Shown one piece after another: positions 27,684 to 36,278 of a DNA stretch of 64,000 nt. The notes beneath the pieces were generated by a model. The model saw only the letters and a list, made by a program, of their open reading frames with translations. It was not told the DNA's origin and searched no databases. Position 1 is the first letter of the stretch. Every line of letters begins with the position of its first letter. The stretch spans positions 2,108,001 to 2,172,000 of the forward strand of contig NZ_CP123907.1 in assembly GCF_033783015.1 (NCBI RefSeq), given 5' to 3'. The translations under genes were made by a program, and so were the position numbers. Source of the DNA: Corynebacterium sp. 21KM1197 (GTDB taxonomy: Bacteria > Actinomycetota > Actinomycetes > Mycobacteriales > Mycobacteriaceae).

Positions 27684-28912
27684 CCTCCTCGCCGCTGCGT
27701 TCCGCTGACCTCGACCACGCCGCCCAGTCCACCCTGCTCCTGGCCCAGCACGCCCGCGAGGCCGCCACCCAGGAAAAAGCCGAGAACACCGCGCTGCGTC
27801 ACTCCGGTATCCGGGGAGCGGCCCTGCGGGGTATCGACCTCCTGGATACCGCCACCGCGCCCTGGGAGGCCGAGGCCGCCCGCATGGAACAGGTGGCCGG
27901 GGTGCTAAGCCGCACCAGCGCCCTGCACAAAGACATAGAACGCATAGCAGAGCGCCTGCGCGCCCTCAGCGAGGATTCGCTCTTCCTCACCGGGCTGGGT
28001 CGCGCCGTGGCCGCCCTGGGTTCCGCGCTGGATTGGCACTGCGCCCGTGAGGTCACCCGGTTGTGCACGCCCGTGGCCGCCCCGCCCCTGCACCGCCTGG
28101 GTGCCATGCCGGAACTCTCCCTCGACGCCATTCATGAGGCCACTCTCCTCGCGGAGCCGCAATGGCGCAACCTCGCCCAGCGGTACCCGGAGGCGCGCTT
28201 TGTGGAAGCGAGCAAGGACACCATCGCGGTGGTCTTTGGTGACCTTGATTCCGCAGAGAGCGTGACCACCTTCGTGGCCGGTGTGGGTTCCTCCGATCCT
28301 CACTCCTGGCCCGCCCAGTTAGAGCGCGGACGCAGCATCGCCCACGCCACCGGGGGCGCGGCTATTACCTGGCTGGGCTATCAGGCCCCCGCCACGCTCC
28401 CCCAGGCCATAGCCACCGATCCGGCTCGGGCCGGTGCCCAGGAACTTCAGCGCTTTCAACGCGATCTCACCGCCCGCAATCCCCGTCAGCGCCGCGTGGT
28501 GCTGGGCTATAGTTACGGCTCCGTGGTGGTGGGGCAGGCCGCCACCACGGGGCTTTTGGCCGACGCCGTGGTGCTCATGGGTTCTCCCGGTGTTCCCCTC
28601 GATCACGCCTCCAAGTTCCACTTACGCGGTTCCGGCCCTGGCAGCGTTCACGCCTTAACCTCCACCGGCGACCTCATCGACCTCACCGCCACCGGACGCG
28701 GTGGCGTGCACGGAGTGGACCCCACCGCCACGCGCTTTGGCGCTAAGGTGTGGCCCACAGGACCAGGGGATCACTCCTCCTATTGGGACGATCCCCTGGT
28801 ATTCCAGGCGCTGCGGGAGATCTCGGCTCCCCCTGATACTGCTCTCCCTGACGTGCGCCCCGCTACCGCCGACCCCGCCGCGCGTTCGGCGTCCACATCA
28901 CCACCGCCGTAG
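27680..28912 (+). CDS. DUF1023 alpha/beta hydrolase
   Basis: A 410-residue protein with a helical N-terminal region (1-150, rich in Ala and charged residues, resembling an ESX-like targeting or partner domain) and a C-terminal DUF1023 alpha/beta-hydrolase. The hydrolase nucleophile elbow VVLGYSYGSVVVGQAA lies near residue 276, VLMGSPGV follows, and a late GDHSSYWDDP supplies the likely His/Asp. DUF1023 hydrolases in actinobacteria are frequently encoded beside WXG100 proteins and have been linked with ESX substrates. A secreted esterase or toxin role here is an inference. Its last 50 bp overlap the convergent hspR gene. Confidence 0.75.
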   Translation: MTSSPLRSADLDHAAQSTLLLAQHAREAATQEKAENTALRHSGIRGAALRGIDLLDTATAPWEAEAARMEQVAGVLSRTSALHKDIERIAERLRALSEDSLFLTGLGRAVAALGSALDWHCAREVTRLCTPVAAPPLHRLGAMPELSLDAIHEATLLAEPQWRNLAQRYPEARFVEASKDTIAVVFGDLDSAESVTTFVAGVGSSDPHSWPAQLERGRSIAHATGGAAITWLGYQAPATLPQAIATDPARAGAQELQRFQRDLTARNPRQRRVVLGYSYGSVVVGQAATTGLLADAVVLMGSPGVPLDHASKFHLRGSGPGSVHALTSTGDLIDLTATGRGGVHGVDPTATRFGAKVWPTGPGDHSSYWDDPLVFQALREISAPPDTALPDVRPATADPAARSASTSPPP

Positions 28913-29294
28913 AGCGGGGCACATGCACCAACTCCCCACCACGCGACGAGGAATGCTGGCGTATATGCTCATTTTCCGCCCGCAACTGCGCTACCTCTCC
29001 CTTGAGGTCCTCGTTCTCCCGGGTGAGTTCAATGATCGCCTTAATGCCCGCAAGGTTTACGCCGTCCTCCTGGCTGAGCTTTTGAATACGGCGCAACATC
29101 GCCACATCGGCGCGGGAATACCGGCGGCCCCCACCACTGGTGCGAGCCGGGGTGACCAGCCCTAGGCGGTCATAGGTGCGCAGGGTCTGAGCGTGCATAC
29201 CCGAAAGCTCCGCCGCCACGGAGATCACAAAGACCTCCTCGGTGGGCTGCCCCTGGGAAAGGGACTGCGTGGGTGCTTGCTGCGCACGAGCCAT
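28863..29294 (-). CDS. hspR: Heat-shock repressor HspR (MerR family)
   Basis: Repressor of the dnaK operon and clpB that binds HAIR inverted repeats, with DnaK as co-repressor in related actinobacteria. The 143 residues contain a MerR-type winged helix-turn-helix (VFVISVAAELSGMHAQTLRTYDRLGLVTPARTSGGGRRYSRADVAML, about residues 21-68) and a coiled-coil dimerisation helix (LTRENEDLKGEVAQLRAENEHI). It starts 1 bp after the dnaJ stop, so it is co-translated with dnaJ. The 3' end overlaps the DUF1023 gene on the other strand by 50 bp. Confidence 0.95.
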   Translation of the reverse strand: MARAQQAPTQSLSQGQPTEEVFVISVAAELSGMHAQTLRTYDRLGLVTPARTSGGGRRYSRADVAMLRRIQKLSQEDGVNLAGIKAIIELTRENEDLKGEVAQLRAENEHIRQHSSSRGGELVHVPRSTAVVMWTPNARRGRR

Positions 29295-29295
29295 G

Positions 29296-30450
29296 TTATT
29301 TCACTCCTTCCCAACCTTCGCGGGGGTTGAAGCCGGATTCCCGTTCCGCCTGCGCATAGGAGCGCAAAGCGCTCGTGGCGGCGGCATCGAGATTGGTGGG
29401 CACGGTGACCTGCACAGTGACCAAGAGATCGCCCTTCTTGATGCCTCGTCCACGCACCCGCAGGGTGCGATTGGTGCGGGTACCGGCGGGCACCTTCACC
29501 CGCACCGGGGAATCCAGCGTGGGCACCGTGATCGTGTCGCCCAAAGCGAGTTCCGCAAAGGACACCGGAACGGTGACCTCCAGGTCATCACCCGAGCGGG
29601 TGAACACCGAGTCCGGCCGCACGTGGACGGTGACAAAGAGATCACCGGAGGGCTTGCCGTTGGGGCCCGCCTCGCCCTGGCCCGCCAGGCGCACCTTTTG
29701 TCCATCTACCACGCCGGCGGGAATCCGCACCGTAATCGAGCGGGTGCGGTGCACTGTGCCGCTGCCGGAACAGGTGGTACACGGGTCCTCGATGATCTCG
29801 CCCGTGCCGCCGCAGGCGGAACAGGGGGCGGAGAACCCAAAGGCACCGCGATTCTCCGAGGTAAACCCGGAGCCCTGGCACTTTTCACAGGTGGTGGGAT
29901 TCCCGGACTTGGAACCCGAGCCGTGGCAGGTATTACACGGGGCCTCGCCGCTTAGCTGAATGGGAAGGGTGGTCCCTTTCGCCGCCTCCCGGAATTCCAG
30001 CGTGATGTCCGTTTCCACGTCTGCTCCCCTGGTCGGCCGAGCTGACTGGCGAGGATTCCCGCCGCGACCAAAGAAGCTACCGAAGATGTCACCAAGACCG
30101 CCCTCTGGAGAATAACCTCCGCTTTGTCCAAAGAAGTCGGAGGCCTGGAAGTTCCCCGTCGTCCCGGACGAGCGAAACCCTCCGGGGAAGCCGGTACCTC
30201 CCATTCCACCGCCGCGGATCATGGCACGGAAATCGTCATACTCCTTGCGTTTGGCCTCATCGCCCACCACGTCATAGGCCTCGGCCGCCTTTTTAAAGCG
30301 TTCCTCGGCCACCTTATCACCGGGCTTTTTATCCGGGTGGTTCTCGCGCGCGATCTTGCGATACGCCTTTTTAATGTCCTCCTGACTCGCGGACGAGGTA
30401 ACCCCCAGATCCGCGTAATAGTTTTTTTCTGCCCATTCGCGTTCCGCCAC
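29296..30450 (-). CDS. dnaJ: Chaperone DnaJ (Hsp40)
   Basis: A 384-residue type I DnaJ. The J domain (residues 8-75, with HPD in [12 protein letters not shown]) is followed by a Gly/Phe-rich stretch ([17 protein letters not shown]), a zinc-finger domain with four CxxCxGxG repeats ([32 protein letters not shown], about 170-230), and C-terminal substrate-binding domains. It stimulates DnaK ATPase activity and delivers substrates. A strong intrinsic terminator lies between grpE and this gene, so full expression may need read-through or its own promoter. Confidence 0.96.
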   Translation of the reverse strand: MAEREWAEKNYYADLGVTSSASQEDIKKAYRKIARENHPDKKPGDKVAEERFKKAAEAYDVVGDEAKRKEYDDFRAMIRGGGMGGTGFPGGFRSSGTTGNFQASDFFGQSGGYSPEGGLGDIFGSFFGRGGNPRQSARPTRGADVETDITLEFREAAKGTTLPIQLSGEAPCNTCHGSGSKSGNPTTCEKCQGSGFTSENRGAFGFSAPCSACGGTGEIIEDPCTTCSGSGTVHRTRSITVRIPAGVVDGQKVRLAGQGEAGPNGKPSGDLFVTVHVRPDSVFTRSGDDLEVTVPVSFAELALGDTITVPTLDSPVRVKVPAGTRTNRTLRVRGRGIKKGDLLVTVQVTVPTNLDAAATSALRSYAQAERESGFNPREGWEGVK

Positions 30451-30516
30451 TGGGCATCCCTCCTTCCCTCTTCATGCTTTATTTTTCGCTCTGCTAAAAA
30501 TTATTCTCTACTAAAA

Positions 30517-30556
30517 AGGGCACCGCTGATCGGGGTAAAACGAACAGCGGTGCCCT
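30517..30556 (-). terminator. Intrinsic terminator between grpE and dnaJ
   Basis: Minus-strand AGGGCACCGCTG-N16-CAGCGGTGCCCT is a perfect 12-bp stem directly followed by TTTTT (30512-30516). It sits 24 bp past the grpE stop and 66 bp before the dnaJ start, in the middle of what is usually a four-gene operon. Confidence 0.8.
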
Positions 30557-30579
30557 ATAGATCCTCGGATCTCTGCGCC

Positions 30580-31134
30580 TTATCCCTCAGCGGCCTCGGC
30601 GGTGGGATCGGCAATCATCACCATCGCGTTACGTATGGTCTTATCACCCAGGCGGTAGCCCTGGCGCAAAACCGTGCCCAACACCTTCTCATCACCGGAG
30701 GAACTATCCTGCACGGCCTCGTGGATCTCCGGGTCAAAGGCCTCACCGGGCTCCCCAAAGGCGGTCACCCCCAGGGAATCCAGGGTGGAACGGAACTTCT
30801 CCGCAAAGGCCTTGAGCGGGCCCTCCTCCAGGTCACCGTGCTGCTTGGCCAGGGCCAGATCGTCCACGATGGGCAGCAGGCTCGATACCACGGAGGCACG
30901 AGCCGAGTCCACGGCGGCCTGGCGCTCGCGGGTGGAGCGGCGTCGATAGTTCGCGTACTCCGCGGTCACCCGCTTGAGGTCCTCGGTGAGTTCCTCCACC
31001 TGGGCCTCGGGGCCGGTTTCCGCGGCCGGGGTGCCCTCTGCGGGAGTCTCGGTGGCCTCGGAGTCCTCCACGGCCTCGGTGCTTTCGGTGGCGATGTCCT
31101 CGATATTCTCGGGCTGGTCCTCAGTCTGGGTCAC
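30580..31134 (-). CDS. grpE: Nucleotide exchange factor GrpE
   Basis: A 184-residue DnaK nucleotide-exchange factor. An acidic disordered N-terminus (about 1-45) precedes a long coiled coil ([35 protein letters not shown]) and a C-terminal beta domain containing [26 protein letters not shown]. The start overlaps the dnaK stop by 4 bp (ATGA), so it is translationally coupled to dnaK. Confidence 0.95.
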   Translation of the reverse strand: MTQTEDQPENIEDIATESTEAVEDSEATETPAEGTPAAETGPEAQVEELTEDLKRVTAEYANYRRRSTRERQAAVDSARASVVSSLLPIVDDLALAKQHGDLEEGPLKAFAEKFRSTLDSLGVTAFGEPGEAFDPEIHEAVQDSSSGDEKVLGTVLRQGYRLGDKTIRNAMVMIADPTAEAAEG

Positions 31135-32963
31135 TTCTTGTCACCCTCCTCGTCCACAACCTCGGCGTCCACCACGTCGTCGTTAGCGCCCTCGGTGCCC
31201 TCGGCACCCTGCTTGGCTGCCTCGGCCTCGTAGATGGCCTTGCCCATCTCCTGAGACTCGGTGGAGAGCTTCTCCACGGCAGCCTTGATGGCCTCCAGGT
31301 CATCGCCCTTCAGGGCCTCTTCCACCTCGGTGGCGGCGGCCTCGACCTTGGTCTTGATCTCCTCGGAGACCTTATCGGAGTTATCCTCCAGGAACTTCCG
31401 GGTCTGGTAGGCGGTGGACTCGGCGGCGTTGCGGGTCTCCTGCTCCTCGCGGCGCTTCTTGTCCTCCTCGGCGTGGGCCTCGGCGTCCTTGACCATGCGG
31501 TCGATCTCCTCCTGGGACAGGCCGGAGCCATCCTGAATGGTGATCGTGTTTTCCTTGCCGGTGCCCTTATCCTTGGCGGTCACGTGCACGATGCCGTTGG
31601 CGTCGATGTCAAAGGTCACCTCGATCTGCGGCACACCGCGCGGGGCCGGGGCGATACCACCCAGTTCAAAGGAGCCGAGCAGTTTATTGGCGGAGGCCAT
31701 CTCGCGCTCACCCTGGAACACCTGGATCTGCACGGAGGGCTGGTTGTCCTCGGCGGTGGTGAAGGTCTCAGAGCGCTTGGTGGGGATCGTGGTGTTTCGC
31801 TCGATGAGTTTGGTCATCACGCCGCCCTTGGTCTCAATGCCCAGGGAGAGCGGGGTGACGTCGAGAAGCAGCACGTCCTTGACCTCGCCGCGCAGCACGC
31901 CGGCCTGCAAGGCCGCACCCACGGCCACGACCTCGTCCGGGTTCACGCCCTTGTTGGGCTCCTTGCCGCCGGTAAGTTCCTTCACCAGGTCCGTCACGGC
32001 GGGCATACGGGTGGAGCCACCCACCAACACCACCTGGTCGATGTCCGATACCTTCATGTCGGCGTCCTTGAGCACCTGGTTAAAGGGCTTCTTGGTGCGA
32101 TCCAGGAGGTCCTGGGTGATGCGCTGGAACTCGGCGCGGGAGAGCGTCTCGTCCAGGAAGAGGGGGTTCTTCTCCGCGTCCACGGTGATGTACGGGAGGT
32201 TGATGGTGGCCTGCTGGGAGGAGGAAAGCTCGATCTTGGCCTTCTCCGCCGCCTCGCGCAGGCGCTGCAAGGCCATCTTGTCCTTGGTCAGGTCAATGCC
32301 GTTGCTGCTCTTGAACTTATCGGCCAGCCAATCCACAATGCGCTGATCCCAGTCATCACCACCGAGCTGGTTATCGCCCGCCGTGGCGCGCACCTCCACC
32401 ACGCCATCGCCGATCTCCAGCAGGGAGACGTCGAAGGTGCCACCGCCGAGGTCAAACACCAGAATGGTCTGCTCCTCGTCGTTCTTCTCCAGGCCATAGG
32501 CCAGGGCGGCGGCGGTGGGCTCGTTCACGATGCGCAGCACGTTCAGGCCCGCGATCTGCCCGGCCTCCTTGGTGGCCTGGCGCTGAGCATCCTCGAAGTA
32601 CGCGGGAACAGTAATCACGGCGTCCGTGACGTCCTCGCCCAGGTAGGCCTCAGCGTCGCGCTTCAACTTTTGCAGGGTACGAGCGGAAATCTCCTGCGGG
32701 GTGTACTTCTTATCGTCAATATCTACGCTCCAGTCATTCTCACCGATGTGGCGCTTAACGGAGCGAATGGTGCGATCAACGTTGGTCACGGCCTGGTTCT
32801 TGGCGGACTGCCCCACCAGAACCTCGCCGTTCTTGGCAAAGGCCACTACCGACGGCGTGGTGCGAGCACCCTCGGAGTTAGCGATAACGGTGGGCTCGCC
32901 GCCCTCCAAAACAGACACCACCGAGTTGGTGGTCCCCAGATCAATTCCTACTGCACGTCCCAT
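31131..32963 (-). CDS. dnaK: Chaperone DnaK (Hsp70)
   Basis: A 610-residue Hsp70. The N-terminal ATPase domain shows phosphate-1 [13 protein letters not shown] (residues 5-17), the second signature [16 protein letters not shown] near 165 and the third [17 protein letters not shown] near 310. The substrate-binding domain and a Glu/Lys-rich helical lid follow, ending in an acidic Gly/Ala-rich tail ([25 protein letters not shown]). It is the first gene of the chaperone operon, and three HAIR-like repeats lie 95-215 bp upstream. Confidence 0.97.
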   Translation of the reverse strand: MGRAVGIDLGTTNSVVSVLEGGEPTVIANSEGARTTPSVVAFAKNGEVLVGQSAKNQAVTNVDRTIRSVKRHIGENDWSVDIDDKKYTPQEISARTLQKLKRDAEAYLGEDVTDAVITVPAYFEDAQRQATKEAGQIAGLNVLRIVNEPTAAALAYGLEKNDEEQTILVFDLGGGTFDVSLLEIGDGVVEVRATAGDNQLGGDDWDQRIVDWLADKFKSSNGIDLTKDKMALQRLREAAEKAKIELSSSQQATINLPYITVDAEKNPLFLDETLSRAEFQRITQDLLDRTKKPFNQVLKDADMKVSDIDQVVLVGGSTRMPAVTDLVKELTGGKEPNKGVNPDEVVAVGAALQAGVLRGEVKDVLLLDVTPLSLGIETKGGVMTKLIERNTTIPTKRSETFTTAEDNQPSVQIQVFQGEREMASANKLLGSFELGGIAPAPRGVPQIEVTFDIDANGIVHVTAKDKGTGKENTITIQDGSGLSQEEIDRMVKDAEAHAEEDKKRREEQETRNAAESTAYQTRKFLEDNSDKVSEEIKTKVEAAATEVEEALKGDDLEAIKAAVEKLSTESQEMGKAIYEAEAAKQGAEGTEGANDDVVDAEVVDEEGDKK

Positions 32964-33057
32964 TGCTCATCCTCCTGTTGAATATCTTTTGCTTTTTCAG
33001 GCCGAGCCCTAGCCCTGTCCTGCTCCCGACCGCGCCACCGAGGGCGCTCCACGGGAA

Positions 33058-33078
33058 CTTGAGGGTCAATGGCTCAAC
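33058..33078 (-). promoter_or_regulatory. HAIR-like element 1 upstream of dnaK
   Basis: CTTGAGG-N7-GCTCAAC matches the HspR repeat CTTGAGT-N7-ACTCAAG with three differences, with exact 7-7-7 spacing. It is the copy nearest to dnaK (95 bp from the start codon). Confidence 0.6.
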
Positions 33079-33103
33079 TCCGGCACCCACACTAACAGAT
33101 CCC

Positions 33104-33124
33104 ATTGAGCCGAACCCACTCAAG
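33104..33124 (-). promoter_or_regulatory. HAIR-like element 2 upstream of dnaK
   Basis: On the plus strand ATTGAGC-N7-ACTCAAG: the right half-site is perfect and the left differs at two positions. The 7-7-7 spacing is exact. Confidence 0.65.
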
Positions 33125-33156
33125 CCTACATCCCCCTCAACGCACACCCTCCCAAA

Positions 33157-33177
33157 GTTGTTCCCGATCGGCTCAAC
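33157..33177 (-). promoter_or_regulatory. HAIR-like element 3 upstream of dnaK
   Basis: GTTGTTC-N7-GCTCAAC keeps the spacing and the core TTG/CTCAA but is the weakest of the three. The right half resembles that of element 1. Confidence 0.4.
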
Positions 33178-33179
33178 TT

Positions 33180-33590
33180 TTTCTTTTGCGCAGATCACCG
33201 CACCGCTCTAGGACCACAGGACGGCACGCGAGGGGCTACCGACGGGACGCGCAGCACGGCAGCACCCACCACACCAGGGAACGTCGCCAGCCAACACCTC
33301 CCCACCCTCTTTTAGGGGTACTTTCAGGGAGAGAAATAACACACCGAGCAGGCTTGACACGCCCACATCAACCCACACCACCCCCATATTCACCCAGGTC
33401 ACCCCCGTTCCCCGTATTCACCCATGAATAATAAGAAACAATAGTGACCCTCCCCATCCCCTCCCGCACCCCAGGATCGAGTTCACAGTATGCGATCTCT
33501 CATATAGGTTCCTCCCTATGGCACAGCACATAGCAGGTGGGGGCCACATCACGGCACCCATCGCTAACTCATGGTGAGGGAAGGCATCGC
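33180..33590. other. Intergenic region before the permease gene
   Basis: About 400 bp between the dnaK operators and the permease start with no convincing gene. It is C-rich with runs of CACACC/CCCCC on the plus strand. It should hold the permease promoter and leader, but I cannot pick out a strong -35/-10 pair. Confidence 0.4.
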
Positions 33591-35147
33591 ATGACACCAC
33601 CGGAACAACGGAACTCACAGCCACAGGGCACCCCTCCTGGCGGCGAAGCCCACGGCGGCACCACGCACCCCGGCCGGGGACACGTCCACCCGGACGAGCA
33701 CACCGGCTTGCAGAAGTCGCTGAGTCGCCGCCAGCTTCAGATGATCGCCATCGGCTCGGCCATCGGCACCGGCCTCTTTTTGGGCACGGGTGCCCGGCTA
33801 GAGCAGGCCGGCCCCGCCCTGGCGCTGCTGTACCTGGTCTGTGGTTTCTTCGGGTATCTGATCCTGCGTTCCCTGGGTGAGTTGATCGTGTATCGCCCCA
33901 CCTCGGGTTCCTTCGTGTCCTATGCCCGCGAGTTCTTCGGGGAAAAAGCCGCCTACACGGCGGGCTGGATGTACTGGTTCAACTGGGCCATGACGGCCGT
34001 GGCCGATGGCACCGCCATCGCCATCTATATCAAGTGGTTCGGCCAGTACAGCGAGTTCGTGGCCGGTCTGCCCCAGTGGCTCTTGGCCCTGGTGGTGGTG
34101 CTCGGGGTGTTGGGACTCAACCTCGTGTCCGTCAAGGTCTTTGGCGAGTTGGAGTTTTGGTTCTCCGCGGTGAAGATCGGAGCGCTGATCTTCTTCCTCA
34201 TCATCGGTATCTTCTTCGTGATCTTCGGTAGCCCCAGCGGCCAGCCCACGGGCATTCACCTGCTTTCCGAGGGCGGCGGGATATTCCCCAACGGCCTGCT
34301 TCCGGCGCTGATCGTGGTGCAGGGCGTGGTGTTTGCCTACGCCGGTATTGAGCTGGTGGGTACCACCTCCGGTGAGGCCAAGAACCCCCGCAAGGAGATC
34401 CCCAAGGCCATTAACCTGGTGATCCTGCGCATCGCGGTGTTCTATTTCGGCTCGGTATTGCTGCTGTGCCTGCTGCTGCCTTATACCGAATACTCTGCGG
34501 GGGAGTCGCCCTTTGTCACGTTCTTCGCCTCCATCGGTGTGGACGTAGCGGCCCCGATCATGCAGCTCATCGTGATCACGGCGGCGCTGTCCTCGCTGAA
34601 CGCGGGGTTGTATTCCACGGGTCGCATCATGCATTCTCTGGCTCTGGCGGGTTCCGCGCCGCGCTTTGCCGCCAAGCTCACCCGCTCCGGCGTCCCCTAT
34701 GGTGGCATTCTGCTCACCACGGTGGTAGCACTGGCGGGTGTGGGCCTGAATTACGTGGTGCCGGAGCAGACCTTTGAGATCGTGCTCAACCTTGCCGCCC
34801 TGGGCACGATGGCGAGCTGGGCCGCGATCACGCTCTCCCACATGAAGTTCGTTTCCCTGGCCAAAAAGGGCATTTATCAGCGCCCCGGCTACCAGGCCCA
34901 CCTGGCCCCGTTCACCAACTATCTCACCCTGGCGTTCCTGGCCAGCGTGATCTTGTTGATGGCCTTCGATTACCCGGTGGGTACCTGGACGCTCATCGTG
35001 TCTCTGATGTTCTTCCCGATCTTGGCGCTGGGCTGGCGGGTAAACCGAGGCCGGATCATGGCGGCTCTCGACGCCCGCCAGGAGCAGCGCAAGGTGGAAC
35101 TGCAAGAGCATGCGCACGATCGCCAGCAGGGGCCCGGCGCGCCCTGA
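33591..35147 (+). CDS. APC-family amino acid permease, probably for proline or a related substrate
   Basis: A 518-residue amino acid:proton symporter of the AAT/APC family with 12 predicted membrane helices after a long His/Gly/Pro-rich hydrophilic N-terminus (about 1-60). Signature blocks are LSRRQLQMIAIGSAIGTGLFLGTG near 62, GELIVYRPTSGSFVSYAREFFG near 100, and EAKNPRKEIPKAIN near 265. The start is the ATG at 33591 behind GAAGG; an upstream ATG at 33537 lacks one. Proline or ornithine as substrate is inferred only from the downstream ornithine cyclodeaminase and putA; GABA or aspartate-type permeases look similar. Confidence 0.85.
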   Translation: MTPPEQRNSQPQGTPPGGEAHGGTTHPGRGHVHPDEHTGLQKSLSRRQLQMIAIGSAIGTGLFLGTGARLEQAGPALALLYLVCGFFGYLILRSLGELIVYRPTSGSFVSYAREFFGEKAAYTAGWMYWFNWAMTAVADGTAIAIYIKWFGQYSEFVAGLPQWLLALVVVLGVLGLNLVSVKVFGELEFWFSAVKIGALIFFLIIGIFFVIFGSPSGQPTGIHLLSEGGGIFPNGLLPALIVVQGVVFAYAGIELVGTTSGEAKNPRKEIPKAINLVILRIAVFYFGSVLLLCLLLPYTEYSAGESPFVTFFASIGVDVAAPIMQLIVITAALSSLNAGLYSTGRIMHSLALAGSAPRFAAKLTRSGVPYGGILLTTVVALAGVGLNYVVPEQTFEIVLNLAALGTMASWAAITLSHMKFVSLAKKGIYQRPGYQAHLAPFTNYLTLAFLASVILLMAFDYPVGTWTLIVSLMFFPILALGWRVNRGRIMAALDARQEQRKVELQEHAHDRQQGPGAP

Positions 35148-35219
35148 CCTGGCGCAGAGTAAGCGGCAGCAAGAAGTAACTATTCATTTTCCTAGTAGCT
35201 TTAAGGAGCACTGTTTTTT

Positions 35220-36248
35220 ATGACGGGTTTCGTCGATGTGAAGGCGATGACGGACTGGATCCAGCGCGAGGGCGTGGAGAACATCATCAGCGGCATGATG
35301 GATTACCTGGAGCGCGATTACGCCCGCTGGCAGCGCTTTGACAAGATCCCCCGCGTGGCCAGCCACACTCCCCTCGGCGTGATCGAACTTATGCCCACCT
35401 CCGACGGCGAGGAGTACGCTTTCAAGTACGTCAATGGGCACCCCTCCAACCCTGCCCGTGGTTTCCAGACGGTAGCCGCCTTCGGCATGCTGGCGGACGT
35501 CGATAATGGCTATCCCACCTTCCTCGCGGAGATGACCCTGCTCACCGCCCTGCGCACGGCGGCCGTCTCCGGCATGGTGGCCCGCCACCTGGCACGCAAG
35601 GATTCCTCCGTGATGGCCATGATCGGCGCGGGCAGCCAGTCCGAGTTCCAGGCCCTGGGCATGCGCGCGGCCCTGGGGATCGAGGAGATCCGTATCTACG
35701 ATATTGACCCGGCGGCCGTGGAGAAGTTCGCGCGCAACATCGAGCCCCTGGGCTTTAAGATTCACAAGGCCACCTCGGTGAGCGATGCCGTGGCGGGTGC
35801 CGATGTGATCACCACCTGCACCGCGGACAAGGCCCAGAACACGATCCTCAGCAACGAGCACGTGGCCCCCGGCGTACACCTCAACGCCGTGGGCGGGGAT
35901 TGCCCCGGCAAGACCGAGCTGGAGGCCGCGATCCTGAACAAGGCCGACGTATTCGTGGAGTTCCCCGAGCAGACCCGCATCGAGGGCGAGATTCAACAGA
36001 TGCCGGAGGACTTCCCCGTGATCGAGATGTGGGAGGTTATCGCGGGCAAGCGCGAGGGCCGCACCTCCGCCGAGCAGATCACCCTCTTTGATTCGGTGGG
36101 CTTTGCCATCAATGACTTTGCCGCCCTGCGCTACCTGCGCGATTCCGTCGCCGGTACGGAGCTGGAGGCCAAGCTCGACCTGGTGGCCGACCCCGATGAT
36201 CCCAAGGATCTCTTCTCCCTCATTCCGACCTTCGCCCCGCTTCCCTAG
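35220..36248 (+). CDS. ocd: Ornithine cyclodeaminase
   Basis: Predicted to convert L-ornithine directly to L-proline and ammonia using bound NAD+. The 342-residue protein belongs to the OCD/mu-crystallin family. FKYVNGHPSNPARGFQTV near residue 68 is the substrate region. The Rossmann motif MIGAGSQSEFQALG is near 137, followed by IYDIDP, and LNAVGGDCPGKTELE near 220 contains the catalytic Asp environment typical of true ornithine enzymes. AAGGAG precedes the ATG by about 12 bp. Downstream putA follows after 30 bp, so proline made here could be oxidised to glutamate. Confidence 0.9.
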   Translation: MTGFVDVKAMTDWIQREGVENIISGMMDYLERDYARWQRFDKIPRVASHTPLGVIELMPTSDGEEYAFKYVNGHPSNPARGFQTVAAFGMLADVDNGYPTFLAEMTLLTALRTAAVSGMVARHLARKDSSVMAMIGAGSQSEFQALGMRAALGIEEIRIYDIDPAAVEKFARNIEPLGFKIHKATSVSDAVAGADVITTCTADKAQNTILSNEHVAPGVHLNAVGGDCPGKTELEAAILNKADVFVEFPEQTRIEGEIQQMPEDFPVIEMWEVIAGKREGRTSAEQITLFDSVGFAINDFAALRYLRDSVAGTELEAKLDLVADPDDPKDLFSLIPTFAPLP

Positions 36249-36278
36249 GCATTGCGCCTTATTACATAAGAAAGGATT

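Noticed and set aside
33798..35117. Minus-strand open frame of 439 codons
   Set aside because: Mirror of the APC permease gene; the translation is dominated by His, Gln and Arg with no fold-like pattern.
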